From Porticoccaceae bacterium UBA1117 (GTDB lineage Bacteria > Pseudomonadota > Gammaproteobacteria > Pseudomonadales > Porticoccaceae), in contig DCBC01000020.1 of the NCBI GenBank assembly GCA_002313335.1, positions 6,977-12,476 of the forward strand: a stretch of DNA of 5,500 nt. The letters are read 5' to 3'. Made by a program: the position numbers and the translations under genes. Positions 1 through 5,500 of this stretch are shown in pieces. Numbering within the stretch: position 1 is the first letter of the stretch; the number at the start of each line of letters is the position of its first letter. The notes under the pieces are model-generated. The model searched no databases. It had not been told where the DNA came from and saw only the letters and a list, made by a program, of their open reading frames with translations.

Positions 1-1281
1 ACAATCTTATTATTCGCTTATGTTACCTCATTTCTTGACCGGACTATTTTAACTCTGTTAGTTGAGCCTATCCGGGCAAGTCTCAACATTAGCGATCTGC
101 AATTAAGCCTTCTTCATGGGTTTGCTTTCGCGGTATTTTATGTTGCCCTCGGCGTACCTATTGCACGTTATGCCGATTCCAACAACCGAGTGAGATTAAT
201 TTCCGCGGGCGTATTGGTCTGGAGCCTTATGACTGCATTCTGTGGATTGGCGAGAAACTTTACTCATATGTTCTTGGCGCGAGTTGGTGTAGGTATAGGA
301 GAAGCAACCCTCTCTCCAGCGGCTTACTCGATAATTAGTGATTACTTTCCAGTGGAAAAACGCCCAAGGGCATTTAGTGTTTATCAAACTGGCATATATG
401 TGGGCATGGGGTTGGCCATGATTATCGGTGGTTATGTTATTGCTGTGGTGCCCTCTGTGGATATGCCTTTTTATGGTCCTATGGAACCCTGGCAAGTGGT
501 GTTTCTTTTGGTTGGGTTACCAGGCCTTTTAGTGTTTTTGTTATTACGCACAATTCGAGAACCTCAACGAAAAGGCATGATGGTCAGTGCTGAGGGCAAT
601 ACAGCTGTTTCATTTAAAGAAGTATTAGCATTTATAGGTGCGCGACGAGGAGCTTACGGTTGTGTGATAGGAGGTGTAGCGGCTAAGAGCTTAGCGTTCT
701 ATGGTGTAGCGGCTTGGTTACCAACATACTTTATGCGTACTTTTGGTTGGGACGCTCAAACTATTGGTCTTTATTATGGCCTAGCCAGCATTATCTTTGG
801 CGTGATCGGTATCAATACCGGTTCTAGTGTAAGTGTTTGGCTGCGAAATCGTGGTTATAGTGATGCTAATTTACGGATTTGCTTGGGTGCTGAAGCTTGT
901 TTAATTCCCATAGGTATATTGGCATCTTTAATGCCTACACCAGAATTATCGATGCTGTTTTATTGTGGGTTTATTTTCTTTGCCAGTTTCTCAGTAGGGT
1001 GCCAAGCAGCTGCCCTTCAAGAGATTACACCAAATCAACTGCGTGCTCAGGTGTCTGCGATTTATCTCTTTGTCACAAATATGGTTGGCATAGGCTTTGG
1101 ACCCACATTCATTGCTTTTTTCACAGATGTGGTGTTTAAAAATGATGCGTTAGTAGGTTATTCTATGTCAATTTCTGTGGCTTTTGCCTGCCCTATAGGC
1201 GTGTATTTATTTTGGCGGGGCTTGAAGCCTTATCGGGCTTGTTTGGCTTTAGCTAAGCAAAATTACGCTGCCCCAAGTTAA
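1..1281 (+). CDS. MFS transporter, spinster-like, N-terminus outside window
   Basis: This is an inner-membrane secondary transporter of the major facilitator superfamily. The frame is open from base 1 to the TAA at 1279-1281, giving 426 visible residues. The first codons already encode transmembrane segment 1 with the FLDR motif (visible residues 11-14), so only about 15-25 residues are missing upstream. An internal GTG at 190 is not the start, because conserved sequence precedes it. Further family marks are a loop 2-3 motif GVPIARYAD (51-59) and the RVGVGIGEA motif of helix 4 followed by SP (94-105). Many hydrophobic stretches follow, consistent with 12 helices. The pattern is closest to the spinster-like bacterial carriers, which usually have about 440 residues. 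The substrate cannot be read from the sequence. The aldehyde dehydrogenase 35 bases downstream suggests uptake (or efflux) of an organic acid, lipid or aromatic compound handled by that enzyme; this is inference. Confidence 0.9.
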   Translation, partial: TILLFAYVTSFLDRTILTLLVEPIRASLNISDLQLSLLHGFAFAVFYVALGVPIARYADSNNRVRLISAGVLVWSLMTAFCGLARNFTHMFLARVGVGIGEATLSPAAYSIISDYFPVEKRPRAFSVYQTGIYVGMGLAMIIGGYVIAVVPSVDMPFYGPMEPWQVVFLLVGLPGLLVFLLLRTIREPQRKGMMVSAEGNTAVSFKEVLAFIGARRGAYGCVIGGVAAKSLAFYGVAAWLPTYFMRTFGWDAQTIGLYYGLASIIFGVIGINTGSSVSVWLRNRGYSDANLRICLGAEACLIPIGILASLMPTPELSMLFYCGFIFFASFSVGCQAAALQEITPNQLRAQVSAIYLFVTNMVGIGFGPTFIAFFTDVVFKNDALVGYSMSISVAFACPIGVYLFWRGLKPYRACLALAKQNYAAPS

Positions 1282-1316
1282 TGTTGAGTTAATATAAGTC
1301 TTTACAGGAACAAAAA

Positions 1317-2795
1317 ATGCATACCTATCAAATATATATTAATGGACAGTGGTGTGATTCAGCGTCGGGTAAATGGTTTGATAGTTTGGATCCCTATACA
1401 GGTGAATCTTGGGCATCAATACCTCAGTGTAATTCTACTGATGTTGAAGCGGCAGTAGATGCAGCTCACAAAGCATTTGAGAGCGAAGCGTGGCGAGATC
1501 TAACCGCTACTGCTCGTGGAAAAATGGTTAAAAAATTCGGACAAGTTTTATTAGATAACGCAGAAAAACTAGCTGCCATTGAGGTGCGTGACAACGGAAA
1601 ATTGTATAGCGAAGTGGTAAATCAGTGTCGCTATATGACCGAATGGTTTGAATATTATGGTGGTCTTGCTGACAAAGTTGAAGGAACTGTTCCTCCGATT
1701 GATAAACCCAAGGTGCTTAACTATACTCGGTATGAACCTCTAGGGGTCTGTGCCTGCATAACGCCTTGGAATTCTCCACTTTTATTATTGGTTTGGAAGT
1801 TAGCACCGGCCTTAGCAGCAGGTAACACTGTCGTTATTAAACCGTCTGAGTTCACTTCTGCATCAACCTTAGAGCTTGCAAAGTTGTCAGAGTTGGCTGG
1901 GTTCCCCCCAGGAGTGATCAATGTGGTGACCGGATATTCCTCAGAGGTTGGGCAGCCTTTAGTTGCTCATAAGAAGATCAGGAAAATTGCTTTCACTGGT
2001 AGCGAGGAAGGTGGGCGACATGTCAATATTTCTGCGGCTGCGGATTTCAAAAAAGTCACCTTAGAATTGGGCGGGAAATCAGCTAATATTGTTTTTGACG
2101 ATGCAGATTTAGATCAGGCAGTTAATGGTGTTGTTTCTGGTATTTTTGCTGCCAGCGGGCAGACTTGTATTGCTGGATCAAGGCTATTGCTGCAAGACAG
2201 TATTCATGATGCATTTCTTGAACGTTTGGTTGATATCGCTAAAACTGCGAAACTTGGTAATCCAATGTCTGAGGATACTCAAATTGCTCCTATTGCCAAC
2301 GAACTTCAATACCGTAAAATTATAGAGTACATAGATATAGCTAAAGCCGAAGGGGCAAGATGTGTTTTGGGCGGTGAAGCTGGGACTGTAAAAGGTAAGC
2401 ATCAAGGATTATTTGTGATGCCGACTATTTTTGCCGACGTCCATAACAGTATGCGTATTGCCCAAGAAGAGGTATTTGGTCCAGTTCTATCAGTGATTCG
2501 GTTTAAGGATGAAGCTGAGGCAATTTCTATCGCCAATGATGTTGATTATGGATTGGCGGCGGGTGTTTGGACTAAAAGCCTTAATCGAGCTGTTAATGTA
2601 TCTGAGCGCCTGCAGGCAGGAACAATCTGGGTGAATACCTATAGGTCTACCAGCTACACAACACCCTTTGGTGGATATAAGTCGAGTGGCTTGGGCCGAG
2701 AAAATGGACAACAAGCCATTAAAGAATACCTTCAAGTGAAGAGTGTGTGGCTGCACACAGGTGAGGTTACTAAGAACCCTTACTCGCGACGTTAA
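1317..2795 (+). CDS. NAD(P)-dependent aldehyde dehydrogenase
   Basis: This cytoplasmic enzyme oxidises an aldehyde (or hemiacetal) to the carboxylic acid with NAD+ or NADP+. Its 492 residues are the full length of the classical ALDH superfamily. The fold's key residues are all present: PWN with Asn152 for the oxyanion, IKPSE with Lys175 for cofactor binding, FTGS (226-229) in the Rossmann loop, the general base Glu250 in LELGGK, the nucleophile Cys284 in GQTC, the EEVFGPV motif (384-390), and FGGYKSSGLGRE (451-462) near the C-terminus. The ATG at 1317 is supported by AGGAA at 1306-1310, six bases upstream. The gene follows the MFS carrier with a 35-base gap and no evident promoter or terminator between them, so the two are probably co-transcribed. 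The sequence style (EYYGGLADKVEG, then a TPWNSP motif) recalls ALDHs of aromatic, terpenoid or N-heterocycle catabolism. That is recollection only; I cannot assign the substrate. The FTGSEEGG loop differs slightly from the common FTGSTEVG. Confidence 0.95.
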   Translation: MHTYQIYINGQWCDSASGKWFDSLDPYTGESWASIPQCNSTDVEAAVDAAHKAFESEAWRDLTATARGKMVKKFGQVLLDNAEKLAAIEVRDNGKLYSEVVNQCRYMTEWFEYYGGLADKVEGTVPPIDKPKVLNYTRYEPLGVCACITPWNSPLLLLVWKLAPALAAGNTVVIKPSEFTSASTLELAKLSELAGFPPGVINVVTGYSSEVGQPLVAHKKIRKIAFTGSEEGGRHVNISAAADFKKVTLELGGKSANIVFDDADLDQAVNGVVSGIFAASGQTCIAGSRLLLQDSIHDAFLERLVDIAKTAKLGNPMSEDTQIAPIANELQYRKIIEYIDIAKAEGARCVLGGEAGTVKGKHQGLFVMPTIFADVHNSMRIAQEEVFGPVLSVIRFKDEAEAISIANDVDYGLAAGVWTKSLNRAVNVSERLQAGTIWVNTYRSTSYTTPFGGYKSSGLGRENGQQAIKEYLQVKSVWLHTGEVTKNPYSRR

Positions 2796-2800
2796 GCGAG
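2783..2800. other. Short hairpin over the ALDH stop codon
   Basis: CTCGC (2783-2787) and GCGAG (2796-2800) form a perfect 5-bp stem with an 8-base loop containing the ALDH stop codon. No T-tract follows on either strand, so it is not a convincing intrinsic terminator. The 40-base convergent gap (2796-2835) shows no better one. Confidence 0.25.
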
Positions 2801-2811
2801 ATTAAGGAACG

Positions 2812-2829
2812 AATACTCTTAAATACTCT
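2812..2829. repeat. Direct repeat AATACTCT, 10-bp period
   Basis: AATACTCT occurs at 2812-2819 and again at 2822-2829, exactly one helical turn apart, inside the convergent gap between the ALDH and methyltransferase genes. The block is bracketed by GAAT (2811-2814) and ATTC (2831-2834). It is short, AT-rich and may be chance. Confidence 0.35.
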
Positions 2830-2835
2830 AATTCA

Positions 2836-3597
2836 TTACTCAGGTTTTCTAAATTTGTATATAAAACGGTCTGATTTACCTCTCACTAAAGGCATCATAA
2901 CCATTGTATTAAGCGTGTCTTCTGGATTATTTAGAGCATTACTTTCAGTAATAAATTCAAAGCCAGCAGATTCAATTTCTTGTTTAACGAGAATTGAGTC
3001 TATACGATGAAGTCTGTCCACATCTCTTAAATTTGATCCTTCTTCAGCTGAATGATCAACAACTAAATATGTACCACCTGGCTTAATAGCATTAAATAGA
3101 GCTTTATTCATAGCGTCTGTGTCAATATTCAATTGTGATAAGTGTGTATCATGATAGATCAATATAATAATAGCCATATCAATAGGTTCAGGAAAGATTG
3201 GATCATTAAATGTACCCATAATACTAGTAACATTTTCACGTTCCGCAGCTATTGGATCGGTTGGGTTTCCATTTTTAAAAATACGTGAAAACTCAATGCC
3301 ATTAAAGCCATAAATATGACCCTTTGACCCAACTATATCACTTAAAATTCTCGTATAGTATCCACCCGCTGAACCTATATCAGCAACCACATCTCCAGAT
3401 TTTATACTGGAAAAAATCATAACATCACCAGGTTTTCTATCAACATCTCTTTGAGTATCCTTTGTAGGTCTTGTGGGATTTGCAATCGCTTCTTTTATAA
3501 TGGATTCAATATCCTTATTGGTGTTTTCTGTTCGTGCTGAAGTATTAAAAGAAAGAGTTATCAGTAATGAACAAATAGTTGTTATTAATAGTTTCAT
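2836..3597 (-). CDS. Exported SAM-methyltransferase-like protein (COG4798 type)
   Basis: This 253-residue protein has a Sec signal peptide: Lys2, a hydrophobic core at residues 3-17, and a plausible cleavage site after Ala21 (NTSA). Cys9 is not in a lipobox, so I do not call it a lipoprotein. The mature part is a class I methyltransferase-like fold. It has a RDVDRKPGDV lead-in (50-59), the SAM-binding glycine motif DIGSAGGYYTR (73-83), IYHDT (147-151), IKPGGTYLVVDHSAEEG (171-187), HRID (197-200), and a C-terminal GKSDRFIYKFRKP. These match my memory of the COG4798 'predicted methyltransferase' family, whose members are about this length and often carry signal peptides. The substrate is unknown, and activity outside the cytoplasm would need SAM there. 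The ATG at 3597 has GGAG (minus strand, 3614-3611) 13 bases upstream, a long spacing, and that GGAG lies inside an inverted repeat. The gene is AT-rich compared with the ALDH gene it converges on. Confidence 0.85.
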   Translation of the reverse strand: MKLLITTICSLLITLSFNTSARTENTNKDIESIIKEAIANPTRPTKDTQRDVDRKPGDVMIFSSIKSGDVVADIGSAGGYYTRILSDIVGSKGHIYGFNGIEFSRIFKNGNPTDPIAAERENVTSIMGTFNDPIFPEPIDMAIIILIYHDTHLSQLNIDTDAMNKALFNAIKPGGTYLVVDHSAEEGSNLRDVDRLHRIDSILVKQEIESAGFEFITESNALNNPEDTLNTMVMMPLVRGKSDRFIYKFRKPE

Positions 3598-3603
3598 GGG
3601 TAA

Positions 3604-3663
3604 ATTTTAACTCCATTGATTAATTTAAAAAGTTAGTCTATAAATAGCCTATTGAGTTAAAAT
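3604..3663. repeat. Inverted repeat covering the methyltransferase ribosome binding site
   Basis: The left arm at 3604-3616 reads ATTTTAACTCCAT. The right arm at 3651-3663 is ATTGAGTTAAAAT, whose reverse complement matches the left at 12 of 13 bases, including 10 in a row. The loop is 34 bases. In the minus-strand transcript the arm nearer the gene contains GGAG, the only Shine-Dalgarno-like sequence for the ATG at 3597. Pairing would hide that site. Alternatively the arms are two protein-binding half-sites. The arms are AT-rich, so chance is not excluded. Confidence 0.45.
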
Positions 3664-3665
3664 AC

Positions 3666-3692
3666 ATTATAACTTCTTGAAGATAATTGCAA
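3666..3692 (-). promoter_or_regulatory. Candidate promoter for the methyltransferase gene
   Basis: On the minus strand a perfect TATAAT occupies 3671-3666. TTGCAA (3692-3687) lies 15 bases upstream as a weak -35, with TTTGCA an alternative at 16 bases. Transcription would begin near 3659-3660, leaving a leader of about 60 bases that contains most of the inverted repeat. The region is AT-rich, so the -10 alone is modest evidence. Confidence 0.4.
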
Positions 3693-3706
3693 ACGTGTGC
3701 AATACT
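3677..3706 (+). promoter_or_regulatory. Candidate promoter toward the GPH transporter
   Basis: TTGAAG (3677-3682) could be a -35 element. AATACT (3701-3706), preceded by TGC as an extended -10, sits 18 bases downstream. The CG-centred palindrome fills the spacer, a usual place for a repressor site. Transcription would begin near 3713, leaving a leader of about 145 bases ahead of the transporter that contains a 39-codon ORF. Confidence 0.3.
3686..3703. promoter_or_regulatory. LacI-family-like operator palindrome
   Basis: ATTGCAAACGTGTGCAAT is an 18-bp palindrome with 8 of 9 symmetric pairs matching; only 3692/3697 fails. It is centred on CG at 3694-3695. It fits the general LacI/GalR-family operator form TGNNANCGNNNNCA, as in PurR and CcpA sites (established knowledge). 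It overlaps the candidate -35 of the minus-strand methyltransferase promoter and the spacer and -10 of the plus-strand transporter promoter, so one protein could control both. GPH sugar carriers are often under LacI-family control, which agrees. No regulator gene is visible in the window. Confidence 0.5.
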
Positions 3707-3735
3707 TAATGAGGCAAAAATTACTAGAGAAAATT

Positions 3736-3855
3736 ATGTCGATCACTCAAGCTATATATATACATGGGAAAACGACTGGCAATTTTCCATCACTCAGATT
3801 ACTTCGAGATGAAATTTATATAGATTTTAATTACACAGTTGTAACAAAATTTTAA
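3736..3855 (+). CDS. Possible 39-residue small ORF in the transporter leader
   Basis: ATG at 3736 opens a 39-codon frame ending with TAA at 3853-3855, just ahead of and in the same frame as the GTG at 3859. The upstream AGAG (3726-3729) is a weak Shine-Dalgarno with about six bases of spacing. The product is soluble-looking, with IYIHGKTTGN near residues 7-16 and SLRLLRDE near 19-26. This faintly recalls the first strand and helix of a glutathione S-transferase, so it could be a gene remnant. It could also be a leader peptide or chance. I do not recognise it with confidence. Confidence 0.2.
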   Translation: MSITQAIYIHGKTTGNFPSLRLLRDEIYIDFNYTVVTKF

Positions 3856-3858
3856 TTC

Positions 3859-3872
3859 GTGACCGAAAAATT
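3859..3872 (+). other. Probable one-base deletion at the transporter start
   Basis: GTG at 3859 begins V-T-E-K in a frame that then reads through unrelated sequence to a stop at 3937-3939. The conserved transporter frame is one base back and reads I-S-L-P-I-K-L from 3870. The five-A run at 3866-3870 lies exactly at the junction. With six A residues the gene would read MTEK-ISLPIKLAHG, a normal family N-terminus. No Shine-Dalgarno is evident before the GTG. Confidence 0.5.
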
Positions 3873-5324
3873 AGTCTTCCGATTAAGCTCGCCCATGGAA
3901 CAGGACAAGTTGCAGAAGCAATCAAGTCAAACTCTTTAGAATTTTTCTTATTATTCTATTATGTTCAGGTTTTACACCTAGACCCTATTTTAGCAGGCAC
4001 TGCTCTTCTCTTAGCATTGGTATTTGACGGCATTAGTGATCCTATTGTTGGTGCGTTTTCAGATAATTTTCATTCTAAATTAGGCAGACGCCACCCATTT
4101 ATGTATGCATCTGCAATACCATTTGGATTAGCTTTCTATTTGCTTTTCAGTCCACCAGAAAGTTTTTCTGGAGTAAACCTTTTTTTATGGCTAACATTTT
4201 TTGCAATTAGTCTACGTTTAATGATGACTTTTTTTCTTCTCCCTTATCTCGCTTTAGGTGCTGAGTTAACTGAAAACTATAATGATCGAACAGCACTTGT
4301 AGCTTATAGAAATATGTTTTCTTTTGTTGCAGCCATGATTTTATCTATAGTTGCTTTTACGGTGTACTTTAAGTCCACTGATGCTTATCCACAAGGTCAG
4401 CTTAACCCAGCAGCTTATCCTGCTTTTGCATTAACGTTTGCTATCGTGGCTGTTATTGCAATACTTGTTTCAACTCTGGGTACTCAATCACAGATTCCTT
4501 TTATGCATAAAAATAACAGCGATAAGGAATTGTTTGCTGATAGCTTTAGTAGTTTTTATCAATATTTTTATAAGGGACTTCGTGAGACTTTAAAAAATCG
4601 TTCATTTCTTTCGATCTTTCTTGTCTCTATTACTTTCTTTATTTTGAGTGGTTTACAGCGAGCACTTGTATTGCATATGAATACTTATTTTTGGGCCCTA
4701 GAGACATCACAAATACAGTATATGTTTTATGCTTTCTTTTCCTCAACTGTATTAGTTATACCATTTGTAAAATACATCATGAATTGGCTAGATAAAAAAA
4801 GAACAATGTATTTAGGGTTGATAATAATTTTAAGTTCCTTTGTCTTACCTACAATTCTTCGCCTCATTGGGTTATTTCCAGTTAATGACAGCTCATGGTT
4901 ATTGCCTGTTTTAATTTTTAGTCAAATAACAACAGGCTTTGGTATGGCAATTATGGTTGTAGGGATGGGATCAATCATGGCCGATATTGCTGATGATCAG
5001 GAGCTACAAACTGGTAAGCGTCAAGAGGGTTTAATTTTCTCTTTTATTGGCTTTGCTAGTAAAGCTACATCAGGAGTAGGGCATTTTTTGGCAGGATTAG
5101 CACTTTCATTGATATCGTTTCCTACCACAGAAAATATCAGACCCCAAGATATACCAAGCGATGTCATTTTTAATCTTGGGCTGGTATACGGACCCAGTGT
5201 TTTAGTTTTTGGCTTGGCATGTTTTTATTTTTTCTCCTTCTATAATATCACGCGTAAAAGCCATGAAGAGACTCTAGAAATTCTTAGCATTAGACGCTCA
5301 GCCGCTAAAAAAGAATCACAATAA
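3870..5324 (+). CDS. GPH-family (MFS_2) sugar/glycoside transporter, start codon unresolved
   Basis: This is an inner-membrane symporter of the glycoside-pentoside-hexuronide type within MFS_2, likely moving a sugar or glycoside with a cation. Counting the ATT at 3870 as residue 1 gives 484 residues, the usual family size. Family marks are KLAHGTGQVAEAIK (6-19), helix 1 (EFFLLFYY), FDGISDPIVGAFSD (52-65), GRRHPFMY (72-79), GAELTENYNDRT (130-141), MNTYFW (270-275), DIADDQELQTGKRQEG (372-387) and ATSGVGHFLAG (399-409), with about 12 hydrophobic helices. A TTG at 4017 would be the first standard start in this frame, but it would delete helix 1 and part of the DP motif, so I reject it. The frame is open from 3831 yet contains no ATG, GTG or TTG before 4017. 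The best explanation is a start at GTG 3859 plus a lost A. As sequenced, the gene may be disrupted. It is AT-rich like the methyltransferase gene, with which it shares a divergent control region. Confidence 0.85.
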   Translation: MSLPIKLAHGTGQVAEAIKSNSLEFFLLFYYVQVLHLDPILAGTALLLALVFDGISDPIVGAFSDNFHSKLGRRHPFMYASAIPFGLAFYLLFSPPESFSGVNLFLWLTFFAISLRLMMTFFLLPYLALGAELTENYNDRTALVAYRNMFSFVAAMILSIVAFTVYFKSTDAYPQGQLNPAAYPAFALTFAIVAVIAILVSTLGTQSQIPFMHKNNSDKELFADSFSSFYQYFYKGLRETLKNRSFLSIFLVSITFFILSGLQRALVLHMNTYFWALETSQIQYMFYAFFSSTVLVIPFVKYIMNWLDKKRTMYLGLIIILSSFVLPTILRLIGLFPVNDSSWLLPVLIFSQITTGFGMAIMVVGMGSIMADIADDQELQTGKRQEGLIFSFIGFASKATSGVGHFLAGLALSLISFPTTENIRPQDIPSDVIFNLGLVYGPSVLVFGLACFYFFSFYNITRKSHEETLEILSIRRSAAKKESQ

Positions 5325-5356
5325 GGATAAAATAGATAGTATACAAGTTAGTATGG

Positions 5357-5373
5357 TTGGTAAAAAAAACCAA
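5357..5373. other. Small hairpin with poly-A loop after the transporter
   Basis: TTGGT (5357-5361) pairs with ACCAA (5369-5373) around a loop of seven A residues, 32 bases after the transporter stop. The stem is AT-rich and no T-tract follows on the plus strand, so termination here is doubtful. Confidence 0.3.
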
Positions 5374-5394
5374 TGAATAAGATGATGAAATCCT

Positions 5395-5400
5395 TATAAT
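5395..5400 (+). promoter_or_regulatory. Candidate -10 element of the tRNA gene
   Basis: A perfect TATAAT lies 20 bases before the tRNA, placing transcription start near 5407 with a leader of about 14 bases. No good -35 is seen at 16-18 bases. The box sits in the inverted repeat GATGAT (5381-5386) / ATCATC (5399-5404). Confidence 0.45.
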
Positions 5401-5420
5401 CATCACCAATACATTGATTT

Positions 5421-5497
5421 GCGCCCGTAGCTCAACTGGATAGAGCACCAGCCTTCTAAGCTGGGGGTTATAGGTTCGAGTCCTATCGGGCGCGCCA
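5421..5497 (+). tRNA. tRNA-Arg (anticodon UCU)
   Basis: A complete cloverleaf is visible. The acceptor GCGCCCG (5421-5427) pairs with CGGGCGC (5487-5493). The D stem is GCTC (5430-5433) with GAGC (5443-5446). The anticodon stem CCAGC (5448-5452) / GCTGG (5460-5464) encloses the loop CTTCTAA, with anticodon TCT at 5455-5457. The variable region has five bases. The T stem ATAGG (5470-5474) / CCTAT (5482-5486) holds a TTCGAGT loop. Discriminator G5494 and an encoded CCA (5495-5497) end the gene. It decodes AGA (and AGG by wobble). The sequence is of the usual gammaproteobacterial type. Only three bases follow, so whether more tRNAs or an integrated element lie downstream cannot be seen. Confidence 0.97.
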
Positions 5498-5500
5498 GAA

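Noticed and set aside
190..192. GTG as the start of the first MFS gene
   Set aside because: The 63 codons before it encode helix 1, helix 2 and the GVPIARYAD loop in the same frame.
196..495. Antisense ORF of 99 residues within the first MFS gene
   Set aside because: The opposite strand codes a well-supported transporter, and the antisense product has no recognisable domain. The other overlapping ORFs at 897-1139, 1721-1921, 2125-2325, 2184-2405 and 2490-2756 fail for the same reason.
2783..2800. Intrinsic terminator between the convergent genes
   Set aside because: The stem is only five pairs and no T-tract follows on either strand.
3753..3762. (TA)5 tract as a promoter -10
   Set aside because: It lies inside the small ORF with no -35 at suitable spacing and is explained by base composition.
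3824..3857. Direct repeat ATTTTAATT at 3824-3832 and 3849-3857
   Set aside because: Nine A/T-only bases in very AT-rich DNA carry little information.
3866..3872. Programmed -1 ribosomal frameshift site
   Set aside because: The bases do not form a canonical X XXY YYZ heptamer in the GTG frame, and a shift within four codons of the start would be unusual. An indel is simpler.
4017..4019. TTG as the start of the GPH transporter
   Set aside because: It falls inside helix 2, just before the conserved FDGISDP motif, and in-frame family-like sequence continues upstream for about 49 residues.
5357..5373. Intrinsic terminator after the GPH transporter
   Set aside because: The A-run is in the loop, the stem is weak and no T-run follows on the coding strand.
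1..5500. CRISPR array, insertion sequence, integrase or toxin-antitoxin pair
   Set aside because: No regularly spaced repeats, transposase-like frame, terminal repeats or paired small genes were found on either strand.

Overview
The window holds four protein genes and one tRNA gene. All have ordinary bacterial coding architecture. The protein families point to a marine or aquatic gammaproteobacterium: a spinster-like MFS carrier beside an aldehyde dehydrogenase, a GPH-type (MFS_2) transporter, and an exported COG4798-type methyltransferase. The tRNA-Arg(UCU) carries an encoded CCA. This placement is inferred from recalled family distribution, not from a search.

Layout. Positions 1-1281 (+) encode an MFS transporter whose first ~15-25 residues lie before the window. 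After 35 bases comes a complete aldehyde dehydrogenase (1317-2795, +) with a good Shine-Dalgarno, so the two look like one transcription unit for import and oxidation of an organic substrate. The dehydrogenase converges on a signal-peptide-bearing SAM-methyltransferase-like protein (2836-3597, -). A divergent, AT-rich control region follows (3598-3858), and then a GPH-family transporter (in-frame homology about 3870-5324, +). A tRNA-Arg(UCU) at 5421-5497 closes the window.

The genes left of about 2800 and right of about 2836 differ in base composition. Hand-counted 60-base rows give 30 and 29 G+C for the first two genes, but 20 and 21 for the methyltransferase and GPH transporter. The right half may therefore have a different history.

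The most informative part is 3598-3870. It contains an 18-bp near-perfect palindrome with a central CG, resembling LacI-family operators, which overlaps candidate promoters in both directions. It also contains a 13-bp inverted repeat (12/13 match) whose one arm covers the Shine-Dalgarno of the methyltransferase gene, and a 39-codon small ORF. The GPH transporter has no ATG, GTG or TTG in frame ahead of its conserved N-terminus. A GTG at 3859 would give a normal N-terminus only if one A were added to the A-run at 3866-3870, which suggests a one-base frameshift or a base-calling error. I found no clear new defence, mobile or RNA system; the findings are local anomalies.
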